In this document: piece by piece, positions 23,420 through 34,577 of the stretch
Position numbering within the stretch: position 1 is the stretch's first letter
Layout of the letters: every line of letters starts with the position of its first letter
NCBI RefSeq assembly: GCF_003576645.1
Contig: NC_044922.1
Coordinates: 6,271,646 to 6,335,645, forward strand
Source of the DNA: Ipomoea triloba
Taxonomy: Eukaryota; Streptophyta; Magnoliopsida; Solanales; Convolvulaceae
Reading direction: 5' to 3'
DNA: 64,000 bases
The notes under the pieces: generated by a model
What the model saw: the letters and a program-made list of their open reading frames with translations, nothing else
What the model was told of the DNA's origin: nothing
Database searches by the model: none
Position numbers and translations under genes: made by a program

Positions 23420-24250
23420 GTTCAGGCGTCTACTGGAGACGAACTTGGCATTGCTAGGTAAACAGGCCTGGCGACTGATCAGGAATCCTAACTCTTTAGT
23501 TGCTCGTGTATATAAAGCCCGCTATTTCCCGAATTGTTCTTACTTAGAGGCCAAGGCAGGTAGTAACCCCTCCTTTATATGGCATAGCATGTTGGCAGTA
23601 CAAAACTTAATAAAGGATGGATGTAAGTGTCGAATTGGGAATGGATTGAATACCATTATTGGTAAAGATGCGTGGTTGCCAGCTGAGGATCATCCATTTA
23701 TTCAAACTGAACTGCATGAAACTATTGTTACTGCTTTTGTGGTCTCACTGTTCAATGAGCAAGGTACGGGTTGGGATGTTCAGTGGGTGAAAGACATTTT
23801 TAATGAGAGGGATGCCAATCTTATCTTGCAAATCCCAATCAGTGTTCGTAGGCCTCCGGACTCATGGTTTTTGGTATTGGGATTTGAAAGGTGATTACAC
23901 GGTTAAATCTTGCTATAAGCGCCAACTGGGAGTAGTTCAAGATGATCGCCCTTGGCGAAAAATTTGGAATATTTCTGTGCCACCAAAGGTTAAATCCTTT
24001 TGTTGGCAGCTGGCATCGTTTTTTTTTTGCCTACCCGAGATGCTCTTATAAGGAAACATGTTGATTGTTCTCTGATTTGTCACATGTGCAAGATGGAAGA
24101 TGAGAGTGCATTACACCTTTTTGCACAGTGCCATGAAGCAAGAATAGCGTATGATGTTGTTGGTTTATCTATGCCGCTTGCTATTGGTAATGTGTTTACT
24201 GACTGGTTTTTTTAGTTGCTTTGATGCCCTTACTGATGAAATGATACCAA
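23420..24250 (+). pseudogene. LINE (L1-type) ORF2 C-terminal fragment, copy 1
   Basis: Translation gives the region after the reverse transcriptase: LGKQAWRLIRNPNSLVARVYKARYF, IGNGLNTIIGKDAWLP and WYWDLKGDYTVKSCYK, then a zf-RVT region (KSFCWQLA, CHMC, ALHLFAQC). One frameshift (TTTTTGGTATTGGG) is shared with 54090-54900, so the element decayed before the block was duplicated. It begins abruptly at the LTR and ends at 24250, where foreign sequence starts. Confidence 0.85.
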
Positions 24251-26508
24251 CATCTCCCTATACTTATATTTGGGAGTTGTCATTTACCCCTCAAAAATGA
24301 CACCTCCCTTGACCGTTCATCACAAATCTTACGGCTGATAATTTTTTATTTAACATTTGGATTTATTTTTCTTTTCAATTGCCCTCAATGTTTAATTAAA
24401 TTACAATATTGCCATTTTTCTTTCGTTTTCTTCCCCTTCCCCGTAAAACCCTGAGCTATTGGGTCCCTCTAAGAAAAGAAAATAAACATGTTTTCTTCCT
24501 CTTTTCCGTAAATCCTTGAGATATTGGGTCCCTATAAGAAAAGAAAAAGGCAAAGGTAATGGAAAATGAATGTTACATTTGGCATCATGTGGAAAAGGAA
24601 ATGGTTATTCCTTATCATTTTGGTAGTGGAAAAAAAAGTTGAAAGAATACATACTCTCCATCATATTCCATTCAGCAGAGGCAGCAAGCAAGAAATTTTT
24701 TTCTTCCTCTCATTTCGGCAGTAAGAATGAAGAAACCATTTTTTTGTCATGCATCTTTGTCCTGGGTTTGCTGAGCTTCTTGGGCAACAAGGTATGTATT
24801 TACCTTTATTAAACCAGTATGCAATTCCTACATTTTTTTTATTTGCAGTTGTAGTAGCGACAACGGGGCAGAGCAGCGGAGACCTGTGGCAGAGCGAGGC
24901 AGCAACCGGCCATCTGACGGAGGTGAAATCTAAAGCGGAGTGGAGGCAGAGGCGGAGGACCGGAGTCTCGCATTCTTGCACTCTCGCACAGGAAGAAAGA
25001 AAAAACCTGCTTACACTTTGAGAAATGGGAAGATAAGAAAGCATGCGTACAATTAAAAAAAATCAACAGCATGGTGTACACTTTGGGAAAAACAAAGGTG
25101 GTCTCTCTCCTACTTTTGTTAGTTTTGTAGGCTTGTGCAGGCATGCTAAGTTGCTAACCATGCTTTTGCCATTGTCCATTGTCCAATGTATTTTATATAT
25201 TTATATTAAACATTATATTTGTTAGTGGATGCCACACTCACACACACCATGTCATTTAACATAAATAACCATGAAGAAGCAGGCGCCATAGCCAGAAAGA
25301 TATCATCTTTCTTTATTTATTTTTTTAATTCTGTTAGAAAAAAAAAAAAAACCGTTTTTGCATGGAATAAGAAAGAAAGCAGAAACTAATGTTTGGGTCT
25401 TGTGATTCTGAGTTTCATGGGAAAACACAAGTAAAAAAAAGTGCCTTGAGCCATTAAATCAAATAATCGTTGAAGCCGTGAAGCAGTGAGCAGGATTAGT
25501 TTGGCATGCTCCACTTGGCTTTTTCTGCAGGTGGTTTTTTTCAAATGGCCGAGGAATGATGGCATCTCAGGTTGTTTCTTTGTTTTTGGAAATGCATCTC
25601 ATCAGATTGTTAATGTCTTCATTGGGCTTGCGAATGAATGGGGTACGGACCAAGGTATTGCAAAGTTTCATGGTCGAGGAACCACAGTCAGATTTTTTTT
25701 TTCATCGTATTTTATGTTTGCAAATGATATTTCTGGCGGTGTTTGATGAACCAGAATTCCGATTTTGTTTTTCGGCTTTGATGCTTGAATGGAGACAAGT
25801 TGTCTAATAATAGTTGGCAGCCTTGTCTTTTTTGCATTGGGTACCAAATATTGCTTTTCTTATCTTCCCAAAAGCTTAAGACATGGCATTGAAATTGGAA
25901 AGGATAAATTATTCTTTATTGAATAATTTATCAATATTTCAAAGATGAATTGTTTTAATTGATTGGTTTTTAATAAGCTTTTGGAGTTTAGTTCTCGGTG
26001 TATTTGCACCATTTGGATTTCGAAAGTTAGGCAAACTAATTGGATTATCATCTTTGGTTCAAGTAATTCATCTGAGTTTATGGTGGAGTCACTATCTAAC
26101 AAAGAGCACCGTTGATTGGAGATTTGAATTTTGTAGATTCGAGATTTGATTGGAATTTGACACTTGATTTGAGATTTTACAAGCCTTTTGTCAGACTTTG
26201 GGACAGTTTTAGACTGAGATTAAATTTCTTATTTAATGTAAACCTTTTGGAATTTCCCATCTGCAAAAAAAAATAATAATAATAATAATAATAATTGGAA
26301 TTTACCTCGCCTATGTTGAGGCAATTTTGATTTTCATGATTGTAATCAGGGTAATGTCCAGCTGCTATCTGTACAGCTTTCTGTTTTAATTTACATTTAG
26401 ATTTAAATTTGTCGAAAGAAATTTTTTTTTGTAATTTGCTTATTGAATTCTCATCTAAAGGTCTCACTTTTGGCAGACAGCTTTTCTTGTGTCCACTTAA
26501 TTGACAAT
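24251..26508. other. Unidentified 2.26-kb segment inside a LINE copy
   Basis: The segment replaces 414 bases of the LINE that are present at 54926-55339. It has no terminal repeats and no recognised coding domain. Gene-like features are a GC-rich stretch at 24850-25005 preceded by TTTATTTGCAG, and an open frame at 25486-25746 (+) with the words FFKWPRNDGISGCFFVFGNA and GTDQGIAKFHGRGTT after TTTTTCTGCAG. Near 24430-24560 a 70-base unit (GAGCTATTGGGTCCCT) occurs twice in tandem. It may be a captured host-gene fragment or an unfamiliar element; I do not recognise it. Confidence 0.4.
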
Positions 26509-26755
26509 GCTATATTTAGTCCTGCTTTTAATTCTGCTTTTGGTTTAATAATAGGGGATATAAAGGAATTAGCATCCTCATTAGTTGGTGTTGATTTTCG
26601 TTTTGTAAAGCGATCTGCGAATCGTGCCGCTCACATTGTTGCTAGGGAGGCCGTTTCTAAGTCAGGTTGCGGGGAGTGGTTCGATAACCCTCCTCTTTTT
26701 CTTGGTGATTGCCTGATTTAATGAATTAAGTTTTTACTCTCAAAAAAAAAAAAAA
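26509..26755 (+). pseudogene. LINE 3' end, copy 1 (RNase H tail and poly(A))
   Basis: The text resumes the LINE at GCTATATTTAGTCC and encodes the end of an RNase H-like domain (VDFRFVKRSANRAAHIVA, then FLGDCLI), followed by a 3' end and A14 at 26742-26755. It matches 55340-55586 almost base for base. Confidence 0.85.
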
Positions 26756-27731
26756 ACACACAAAGTGAGCAAAAAATAATTTAAAGCAAAAACTGTGTCC
26801 TTCACACAAGGCCTGGAAAAAAATAAATCGTTGTTTTTTTTGTACAGGCATGGGGAATTGATGATCATACATTCCTAGATTTGTAGTTTTTTGTTACTGT
26901 ATATTTATTTACCGTATTATACATGAATTGTCTTTGTATAATATACTGTACTCTGTTTGGGAATAAATTTTATAAAAGATAAAAATGCATTCCCAGATGC
27001 ATGTTGAAAAAAGTAAACATGCATCCCACAATGTTGTATTTTCCATGTTTGTATCCCAATAAAAACTGTCATATTTTTGTATCCCATAAAAAATCCAGTC
27101 CTGAATGGTGAAATCACCCTAAAATTAAGTGATATTGCGATTTGAATTTTGATATGATTCTTGGCATGATTGAGGATATGTATCTCTAATATTGGCCTTT
27201 CTCCGAGGAAGAAGGTGATCGGTTCGCCGATCGTTGATTTGATAGTAAATAAAAATTGGAATTAAAATAAATAAATAGAATATATAAAAATATGCACAAC
27301 GACTAATCCCCTCGCTAGGTTAGTAGCCTTATCTTGTTGGCCGCCTTCTCCGATGAAGAAGGCCACCATTCGCTGCTAATTGATTTGATAGTAAATAAGA
27401 ATTTGAATTAAAATAAATAAATAAAATATATAAAAATATACACAATGACTAATCCCCCTCGCTGAATTGTATGATATCAAAAGTAGACAAACAAACACGG
27501 TAAATAATAATGTCAAATCCAAGGTTATAAAAGTCTCAATCAAACGATGTTGGTAGCCACAAAGCCAAAATGGAAACAATAAATGAGCAAAGTCACCACC
27601 CAGATAAAGTTCCACATATGAACCCGGCCGGCCAACAACCATATAGATACATGCCCACCTTTATTTTGAAAAAATAAAAATAAAAAACAACAACAAAGTA
27701 ACAACCGCCATCGCAATAGATGGAGTTGAAG
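26756..27731. repeat. 3' flank of gene C (duplicated at 55587-56569)
   Basis: There is no gene. From 26880 to 27120 lies a repeat with GCATTCCCAGATGCATGTTG, also found at 36420-36640 and 55735-55955, each time downstream of an NLR unit. From 27180 on comes the inter-unit spacer. A deletion at about 27700 has removed the 3'-UTR intron found in A, B, B' and D: the text jumps from ACAACAAAGTA directly to ACAACCGCCATC. Confidence 0.6.
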
Positions 27732-29933
27732 TCAATGATGAGGAGGCAAAATAGAGAGCACAAAGTTATCCAACTTAGGTTTCTGGTCTCGTATATTCCT
27801 TGCAGAATTAGCAGCCTGTTTGTTGGTAAAAAACAAGTCAATAATCTTGAGGCTCTTCACATCCTTAAAGGAAAGTGGGACTTCCTTAAGTTGTTCACAC
27901 TGCAATATTTGAAGCCGTTTCAATGCCGGGAAACTACTCTGCTCACAGGTCCAGTACACCAAATCTGTTCTCCCAATGCGCAAGAATTGGAGGCTCTTGA
28001 AAACAACATTAACGTTCAATTCCCAAGACTCTCCCTTCGCTGAAAATTCCTCCAACTTGAGGACCTCCAACTTGTCCAAGGATCCCAATGCACAAATGTC
28101 TTTCCAATCAAAGGACGTCTCGGATAATGTCAGCTTTCTTAAGTTGGGTGGGAATTTGTCAGCTTGTGGAATGCTCCGCAATGTGGTAGCAGCAGCTTCT
28201 TCATTGAAAGCTGCTTCATGCATGAGTTTCAGATTTTCGAGTTTCTCCAGCTTTCGAATATTGTCAAACAAGCAAATTCGTCCTGATTCCTTGCTCTCTA
28301 GAAGCTCTGATACATTCCCACGGACGCCCAGTTTCTGAAGGTTAGGCGTCTTGTCAAAGATCTCTTCAGTGCAGCTTTTGGGTGATATGGTGGAAAGAGT
28401 TTGCAATTCTGGACATGAAGAAGAAGAGTTTTCTTTGCAACTTTCTGAATTAGGATGGGGGAGTTGCAAAGAAGCATTAGACAGGATATGCCTTAGTTTT
28501 GGCATGTTCCATATCTCAGCCTTAACATCAACTGTACTTGATGTAGTATTGAGCATAAGAGTTTGCAAGTTCCAAAGATGAGTGAATAGTTTTGGAATGA
28601 TATTGTTGTCAGTTGAAATAGCCCAGTATCGTAGTTGATATAACTGATAAAACTCTTTGGGCAATATTTCGAATTTGAGGGATTCAGCATCAAACACTTT
28701 GAGAAAGGGGTAGGACTTTGGGATAGTTGCCAAGTGCTCTTTTGGAACATCTAATTTGTGAGATGTTAGAAGAGAGCGGATGTGCTCACCTGATGGCTTT
28801 TCCTCCGAGCCTATAAAGTCTTTAAGGGAGGAACGGACGCACAAGCGACGATAGTTATCATTTCCTTCTATTCTTGCCCCATTTATCTCATGGAAGAGAT
28901 AATTCTTTGCAGCTTCATCCTTACAAAACTCATGCAATGTGTTATTAAGGCGGCATGTTTTGATACCACCATCGGCTCTTCTTTTCACCACCATCAACAG
29001 ATTTCTGCTCACAATTTCCTTCAAGTATGAGTAAGCTGTGCGCTCCATGGTGGAACCAGATACTGGAGGAATAAATCCTTCTGCAATCCACAGCCGAATC
29101 AGTTTCCAAACAGAAATCTCATGCTCTATTGGGAATGCTGCAAGATACAAGAAACAATCTTTTGTGTGGTTAGACAAATGATTGTAACTCAATCTTAGTA
29201 TATTATTGTAGTCTTGGGTTTCGTGATTGAATATTGAAATAAGATTTTCGGCCACTTCATTCCACAATAATGAGCTTTGGCCTTTATTAAGGACACCAGC
29301 AATAACCACTATTGCTAGCGGTAACCCATTACATTTCTCTGCAATTCTTCTCGCCGGGAATTCAAGATACTCAGGGAAAGCTTCTTTGCCGAAAACTTTC
29401 ATTGTTAATAACTCAAAACTTTCATCGTTGGACAAAAATTTTAAGGCATGTGGCTTGCCATAGGAATCAACATCTCTAGCAACCCCGAAATCACGTGTTG
29501 TTATCAATACTCTACTCCCATTCTTGCTATTAGGAAAAACAATTTTCAAAAGCTCCAAGTCTTCCTTGCACCAAACATCATCCATCGCAATTAAATACTT
29601 CTCATCCTTCAAAAATTCCTTGATTCTTTCACCTAATTCTTCCTCTGACATGTTCTTGTAATCATTGGTTTGCTTGGTAAATTGTCTTATAATATCCATG
29701 AATATTTCTCTCCTATTCATGCTTCTAGATACATAAACCCACAGGCGAGGAAAAAACTCATACTCAATTTCACTATCCTCGAATACCTTTTTGATCAATG
29801 TGGTTTTACCCAACCCACTCATTCCCACAATTGAAATGAAAGTCGTATCTTTTGATTCTTCAATGAGTTGATCCTTTATAATTTTAAGCTCACCATCAAA
29901 ACCTACCATATCATCTTCTTCCACCACAAGAGC
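27732..29933 (-). CDS. NLR gene C, NB-ARC plus LRR exon
   Basis: This exon of 733 codons continues the CC exon at 34128-34577 in phase 0; the joined protein has about 883 residues, normal for an Rx/R1-type CNL. Approximate exon residues: P-loop GMSGLGKTT at 37-45, kinase-2 YLIAMDDVW near 115, GSRVLITTR near 138, CNGLPLAIVVIAG near 205, CFLYLAAFP near 260. The MHD position reads LNN (28941-28949), losing both His and Asp. The LRR ends LSILPPHH. It begins at GCT 29933 after an AAG acceptor; the apparent MKLFK start is intron. No stop or frameshift is visible. It is nearly identical to gene E except for a divergent patch in NB-ARC (29108-29492). Confidence 0.9.
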   Translation of the reverse strand, partial: ALVVEEDDMVGFDGELKIIKDQLIEESKDTTFISIVGMSGLGKTTLIKKVFEDSEIEYEFFPRLWVYVSRSMNRREIFMDIIRQFTKQTNDYKNMSEEELGERIKEFLKDEKYLIAMDDVWCKEDLELLKIVFPNSKNGSRVLITTRDFGVARDVDSYGKPHALKFLSNDESFELLTMKVFGKEAFPEYLEFPARRIAEKCNGLPLAIVVIAGVLNKGQSSLLWNEVAENLISIFNHETQDYNNILRLSYNHLSNHTKDCFLYLAAFPIEHEISVWKLIRLWIAEGFIPPVSGSTMERTAYSYLKEIVSRNLLMVVKRRADGGIKTCRLNNTLHEFCKDEAAKNYLFHEINGARIEGNDNYRRLCVRSSLKDFIGSEEKPSGEHIRSLLTSHKLDVPKEHLATIPKSYPFLKVFDAESLKFEILPKEFYQLYQLRYWAISTDNNIIPKLFTHLWNLQTLMLNTTSSTVDVKAEIWNMPKLRHILSNASLQLPHPNSESCKENSSSSCPELQTLSTISPKSCTEEIFDKTPNLQKLGVRGNVSELLESKESGRICLFDNIRKLEKLENLKLMHEAAFNEEAAATTLRSIPQADKFPPNLRKLTLSETSFDWKDICALGSLDKLEVLKLEEFSAKGESWELNVNVVFKSLQFLRIGRTDLVYWTCEQSSFPALKRLQILQCEQLKEVPLSFKDVKSLKIIDLFFTNKQAANSARNIRDQKPKLDNFVLSILPPHH

Positions 29934-30997
29934 CTTAAACAATTTCACAAGAAAATGATGCCAAAGTCAGGGACTTACTACATTAAATCAAAATGTAATA
30001 TTTTACTTATGAGAAAAAGTGTAATACTAAAAATGGATCAATTAATTTGAAGCACAAAGAGTCAACAGATCCTCCACTAAGGCTCGAACCCAATCCCTTC
30101 CATATGGGAGTGTACACCAAGTGCCGCTTAACCACAAGGTCTTTGACAAATTAATTTATTATTAATTAGGAAGGAAAACATAATACTTATAAGAGTAAAT
30201 TCCACTAAAGGTCCTCCGACTTTGAGGTATTACCAATTTTAATCCTCAACTTACAAGTTTACCATAATAAGTCCTCCAACTTTTCTAAACTACCACTAAT
30301 AGTCCTTTAAATTTGAGATGCTACCAACTTTGGTTCTCAACTTACAAACTTACAAACTTACCATAATATGTCCTCCAACTTCTCTAAAACTACCACAAAT
30401 AGTTAATATTAGGGGTACTAGCAATGTAGTTAATAAGGTGTTTGATCCCTAACCTTTCATAATATAAACGGTCTAATTAACAACTGACCAATCTCAACCT
30501 TTAGTTATTTTTTTTTATAGGGATAAGGATCAAATAGGACCTTCAACTATAAGTCAAAGTGTAATTAACTTTAAAAAAATTCAATTAGACACTTTAACTT
30601 CTCATTTTTTTATAGGGATTCTTAGCAGGCTTTCTTAATTAGAAAGCTTGCAAGACCCCTGGACAAAAGAAATAAACAAAAAAAAAAATAAAATTCTACA
30701 TCAATGGCTACCTCACCTAGCAAGTGGAAGACGTGCTAGGATGAGGACAGCCTCATAAACCATAAACTATGTGGCAGCTAGGCATGCAATCATTTCGATC
30801 GGCCCTAGGATTTAGTCATACTGTTAGAATCTATATATTGTATTTATTTGAAAATAAAATAATTAAAACATTAAAATTTAAAAATATTTGAAAAGATCAA
30901 AATATTATTTATTATAATATATTATTTTTAATTATTTTATTTAACATAATTGATACATTGATTGTAAATATATTTGAATATCACTTGAATATTACAC
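29934..30997. repeat. Intron of gene C, proximal part
   Basis: The 4.2-kb intron runs from 29934 to 34127. This part holds a repeat with CCTCCGACTTTGAGG and CCTCCAACTT words (30190-30420) that also occurs in the intron of E, a SINE at 30049-30148, and from 30822 on sequence shared with the intron of B near 11760. The duplication with the gene E locus ends at about 30610. Confidence 0.6.
30049..30148 (-). mobile_element. tRNA-derived SINE with 9-bp target duplication
   Basis: On the minus strand it reads CTTGTGGTTAAGCGGC (A-box region), then GGGTTCGAGCC (B box), then GTTGACTCTTTGTGCTTC. AATTAATTT stands on both sides (30040-30048 and 30149-30157). The paralogous intron at about 58880 has the empty site, so this copy inserted after the 5-kb block was duplicated. 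It is the best-preserved A/B-box pair of this family in the window. Confidence 0.85.
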
Positions 30998-31490
30998 AGG
31001 GTGTGCTTGGTTCGCACATGGGAATCAGAATCAGAATGTGAATCAAATACTTGGTAATGTTATGGCTTTTAGTGAAAGTCTTTTGTATGTTTGGTAGTAG
31101 GGTGAAGTTGGAATGATTACCAATATTGATGGTTGGTTATGTATGACCTTATAATGGGAATAAAGGTTTTAAAAATACAAAATCAAAATAATTGATCATA
31201 ATGTCCCCTCCTGTTCTAATAAAAAAAAAACAAATTGATCATAATATAATGACATCCAAAGCATCAATATGAACAAAAAAATAAAACAAAAATCTAAAAT
31301 CACTAATCTAAACTTTAAAAAAAATCATAATACCAATAAGATAGAATGATACATTTTTTAATTAGGGAATGAGATTTTTAATTGAAATGGTAATCAAATC
31401 CCATAATTGTGTTATAAAAAGTTGTCAACTAAACACTATAATTTTGTTTCTCATTCCTAGTGTGCAAACACAATTAATCAAACGCACCCT
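30998..31490. mobile_element. Tourist-like MITE in the intron of C
   Basis: The ends AGGGTGTGCTTGGTT and AATCAAACGCACCCT are inverted with two mismatches, and inner words such as GGGAATCAGAATCAGAAT and CTCATTCCTAGTGTGC also pair. No ORF with meaning and no clean target duplication. A related left end may be at 7985. Confidence 0.55.
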
Positions 31491-31868
31491 AATTATTATT
31501 CAAAGCTGTAGCCGGATTGTGGATGTACCAACAACAATTTATGCATTTTGAATAAATTCAGAATGCTAGCAGTAGAATTGTGACCATTAATATACTGGAT
31601 GAGATGTGTGAAGTGTAACCAGGAGGATAATAATATTAAATCTTAATTTTTGAATAAGGGTATTTTTAGTACTGTTTTGCCATCCGATCTAATATTTAAA
31701 GGCAAAAATTTGTGTGAGATCATCTCATGAATCCTTGTCCGTAAGACAAGTCGGGTCAATATAAAATATAATGTTTATACTGAAAAATTTAATACTAATA
31801 ACTAATAAAGAATAAAATGTTTATTACTTATAAGTAACAAATTAAACACTTTCCAACAATACTTATAA

Positions 31869-32607
31869 GGCTAAACTGTCATTTAGCACTCTGAACTATA
31901 TCCAATTATTCATGCCGCACTCTGAACTTTCATATCGTATATATCGAGCCACAAACCAAAAAAAACAATTCACCTAGAACTTTTAGCAGGTTTAATTTCC
32001 CTATCTTCCTGCTGACATGGCAGGTTTCCTACTGATGTAGCATTTCTTTTAACCTTATGTGTCCATGTAAGCATTTACATATTAAAAATTAAAATTAAAA
32101 AAAAAAAACAAAAAACATAAACAAAAACCGGATACCAAATTTCACTATTTCGCCCAACCCTATTTCACTTTGCAACTATTTAGTTGTTGACAATAAGATA
32201 CTAAACAAAAAAAAAATTAGCATTTCGATAAATTTGAAAATTTGAAAAAATACTAAACAAAAAATTAGCGAAAAAATATAAATTCTAAAAAAAAAAATTG
32301 AAACATTGGAATTGTAAAATTGAAAAAAGTATACACTATAAAAATAAATAGAAGAAAATTCTGGTTATTTTAATATAATATTTTTTAAATTTTTAATATG
32401 TAAATGCTTACATGGATAACATAAGGTTAAAAGAAATGCCACATCAGTGAGAAACCTGCGCCATGTCAGCAGGAAGATAGAGAAACCTGCTAAAAGTTCT
32501 AGATGAATTTTTCTTTTTGGTTTGTGGCTCGATATATACGATATGTAAGTTCAGGGTGCGGCATGAATAATTGGATATAGTTCATGGTGCTAAATGACAC
32601 TTTAGCC
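31869..32607. mobile_element. Mutator-like MITE with ~225-bp inverted repeats
   Basis: The left arm begins GGCTAAACTGTCATTTAGCA and the right arm ends TGCTAAATGACACTTTAGCC; pairing continues for roughly 225 bases with few mismatches. The 9-bp target duplication TACTTATAA is exact (31860-31868 and 32608-32616). Long TIRs with a 9-bp duplication define Mutator-like elements (family knowledge). The AT-rich core codes for nothing. It lies in the intron of gene C. Confidence 0.88.
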
Positions 32608-33764
32608 TACTTATAAGGAAAAATGTAATATTTTTGATGAAAAATATAATACTTTTGCATCAAAATGTAAAAATATTATATTTATATATGTTATCATTGT
32701 AATATCAATCAATACGAATTAATCCCATGTTATTATATATTTATATAATTAATTAACAAGCATAATTTATTTTACTATTGCACAGTTTCTCTACACTATC
32801 AACTTGTTAGCATATTTATTACTTTATTTAATATTAACATTAATCTTGAATAAAATAGTTAAAAAACTATTTTTTATAAATATAAGATCCTAATACCCAA
32901 AATACTTGTGATTTCCTGAAATTATTAAATTAATTAATATTAATAAATAATAAGTTATAGAACTCATGCGAGATTACGCAAGCATCCTTGCAAGCAGTAG
33001 CATACATTATACTCCGTATAATTAATTATTATTCTTTACTAGTTCTTTTAGTCCTTAATTAACTTTTTACAATTTTTGTATACAGTACACTCCTAACTTT
33101 TTAAAAAAGTTTCAATTTTAACCTTTGAAACAACAAAATTATTAAATTCTATTAAAATTTACTCAATACATGAATATTTTAATACCTTTTAATGTTTCTT
33201 TTTGTAGTTATAATCCTCTTTAGTCTTGATATTTAATTTATAACATAGAAATTTTCATTTTAACAAATTCTTGTAGGAAAAATATGAACGATATACCATA
33301 ATTGAAGAAGAAAAATTTAGAGAACAAGGTTGTCAATTCTCTATTTTGCATATTAAATACTGAAACTTAAAAAGTTATAAAGAATAAAAGATAATAAAAT
33401 TTTAAAATACCTATATACTAAATAAAATTAATAGTTTTGTTCTTATAGAGTTAAAAATTAACATTTTTGAAGAGTAAGGAAAATATATTGCAAGAATAAA
33501 AAGTTATGAACTAAAATAGCAAGCAAGGAACAATTGTAGGACTAAAAACTTAGCATTTTTTGTTGTTGAAATAATGGTCAAACTAGTATCATTCACAATA
33601 TTCAAGTTAAAACATTTGCGTATATAATTTTTAATCTTAAAATAGTGAAATCTTCATCCATTCTCAATATAACAATAGGAATGTAAAACATAATATTCAA
33701 ATAGTTTTCAAGCAAATAAGAACATAAATACACAATTACAAAATACAATATATCTATCTATACA

Positions 33765-33842
<78 letters not shown>
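33765..33842. repeat. (AAT)n(ATT)n perfect microsatellite hairpin
   Basis: A pure AAT run is followed directly by a pure ATT run, so the tract is self-complementary. It lies in the intron of C; D has a shorter version at about 43730-43755. Confidence 0.85.
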
Positions 33843-33843
<1 letters not shown>

Positions 33844-34127
33844 TTTTAAAAAAATTGGAAACCGATGGGATGGAGTGAGACGGGGAGGGGTATTCCCGTC
33901 ACCGTTCATGCCCTCGTTTTACCAATCTTTTTCTCATCCTCATCCTTGTTAGGACAAAAATCGTGAATCTGGATCCAAGGTAGAGAAAATTGACATCTCT
34001 AATTCTAACAACAAGAACAAGAACCTTAGATTCTAACAACAAGAAGTCAAGAACATAGTATTCTAAAGCTTATATATGTGTCTTATACCATAGGGATGGG
34101 AGTAGTGTAAATAGTTGGGCGACATAC

Positions 34128-34577
34128 CTGGAGAAGCGCCGGCGGCGGCGGCTGAGGATTATTTAGCAAACCGCCTTGGAGGGAATGGGCAAGATCTACA
34201 CGGATTTTCTCCGCCCTTTTCTTAATGCTCTCCATCTCCTTGGCAGCTTCATTTACCTTGTTATAATAACTTACTTTTTCCCCCCATTTCATGAGGACCC
34301 CCCCTCTGGCTATGTGCTCCCTTCGCTCTACAAGGTATTTATCAATGGCATCTTCAGCATCAGTTCCAACTTTCTGAATCTTCTTCACCACGTCTTCGAG
34401 CAAAGCGTTGTCATTACAGTTCTCATTCCCGGCTACCATATAGAGATATGCCACATGGAACGATATAAGTTCGCTCACCAGATCTTCCACCTGATCCTTT
34501 ATCCCAAGAATCAGCGTCTCGTTTTCTTCCACACTTTGTGCTACCTTGCTTATCACCAACTCTACAACTGCGTCCAT
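34128..34577 (-). CDS. NLR gene C, CC exon
   Basis: The exon encodes 150 residues from MDAVVELVISKVAQSVEEN to PPPALLQ and ends CTCCAG before the donor GTATGT. It is an Rx-type N-terminal coiled coil with the EDVID-like segment DAEDAIDKYLVERRE. An in-frame ATG exists upstream (34646), but all paralogues start at MDAVV or MDTIV, so 34577 is chosen. The coiled coil mediates oligomerisation or signalling in CNL proteins. It pairs with the exon at 27732-29933. Confidence 0.88.

Noticed and set aside
24251..26508. Helitron as an explanation for the foreign segment
   Set aside because: The left end TCTCCCTATAC is only vaguely Helitron-like, no CTRR end with hairpin is present at the right, and target bases are missing.
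30049..30148. A tRNA gene on the minus strand
   Set aside because: A and B boxes are there, but no cloverleaf can be formed, the 3' part is the SINE tail, and target duplications flank it.
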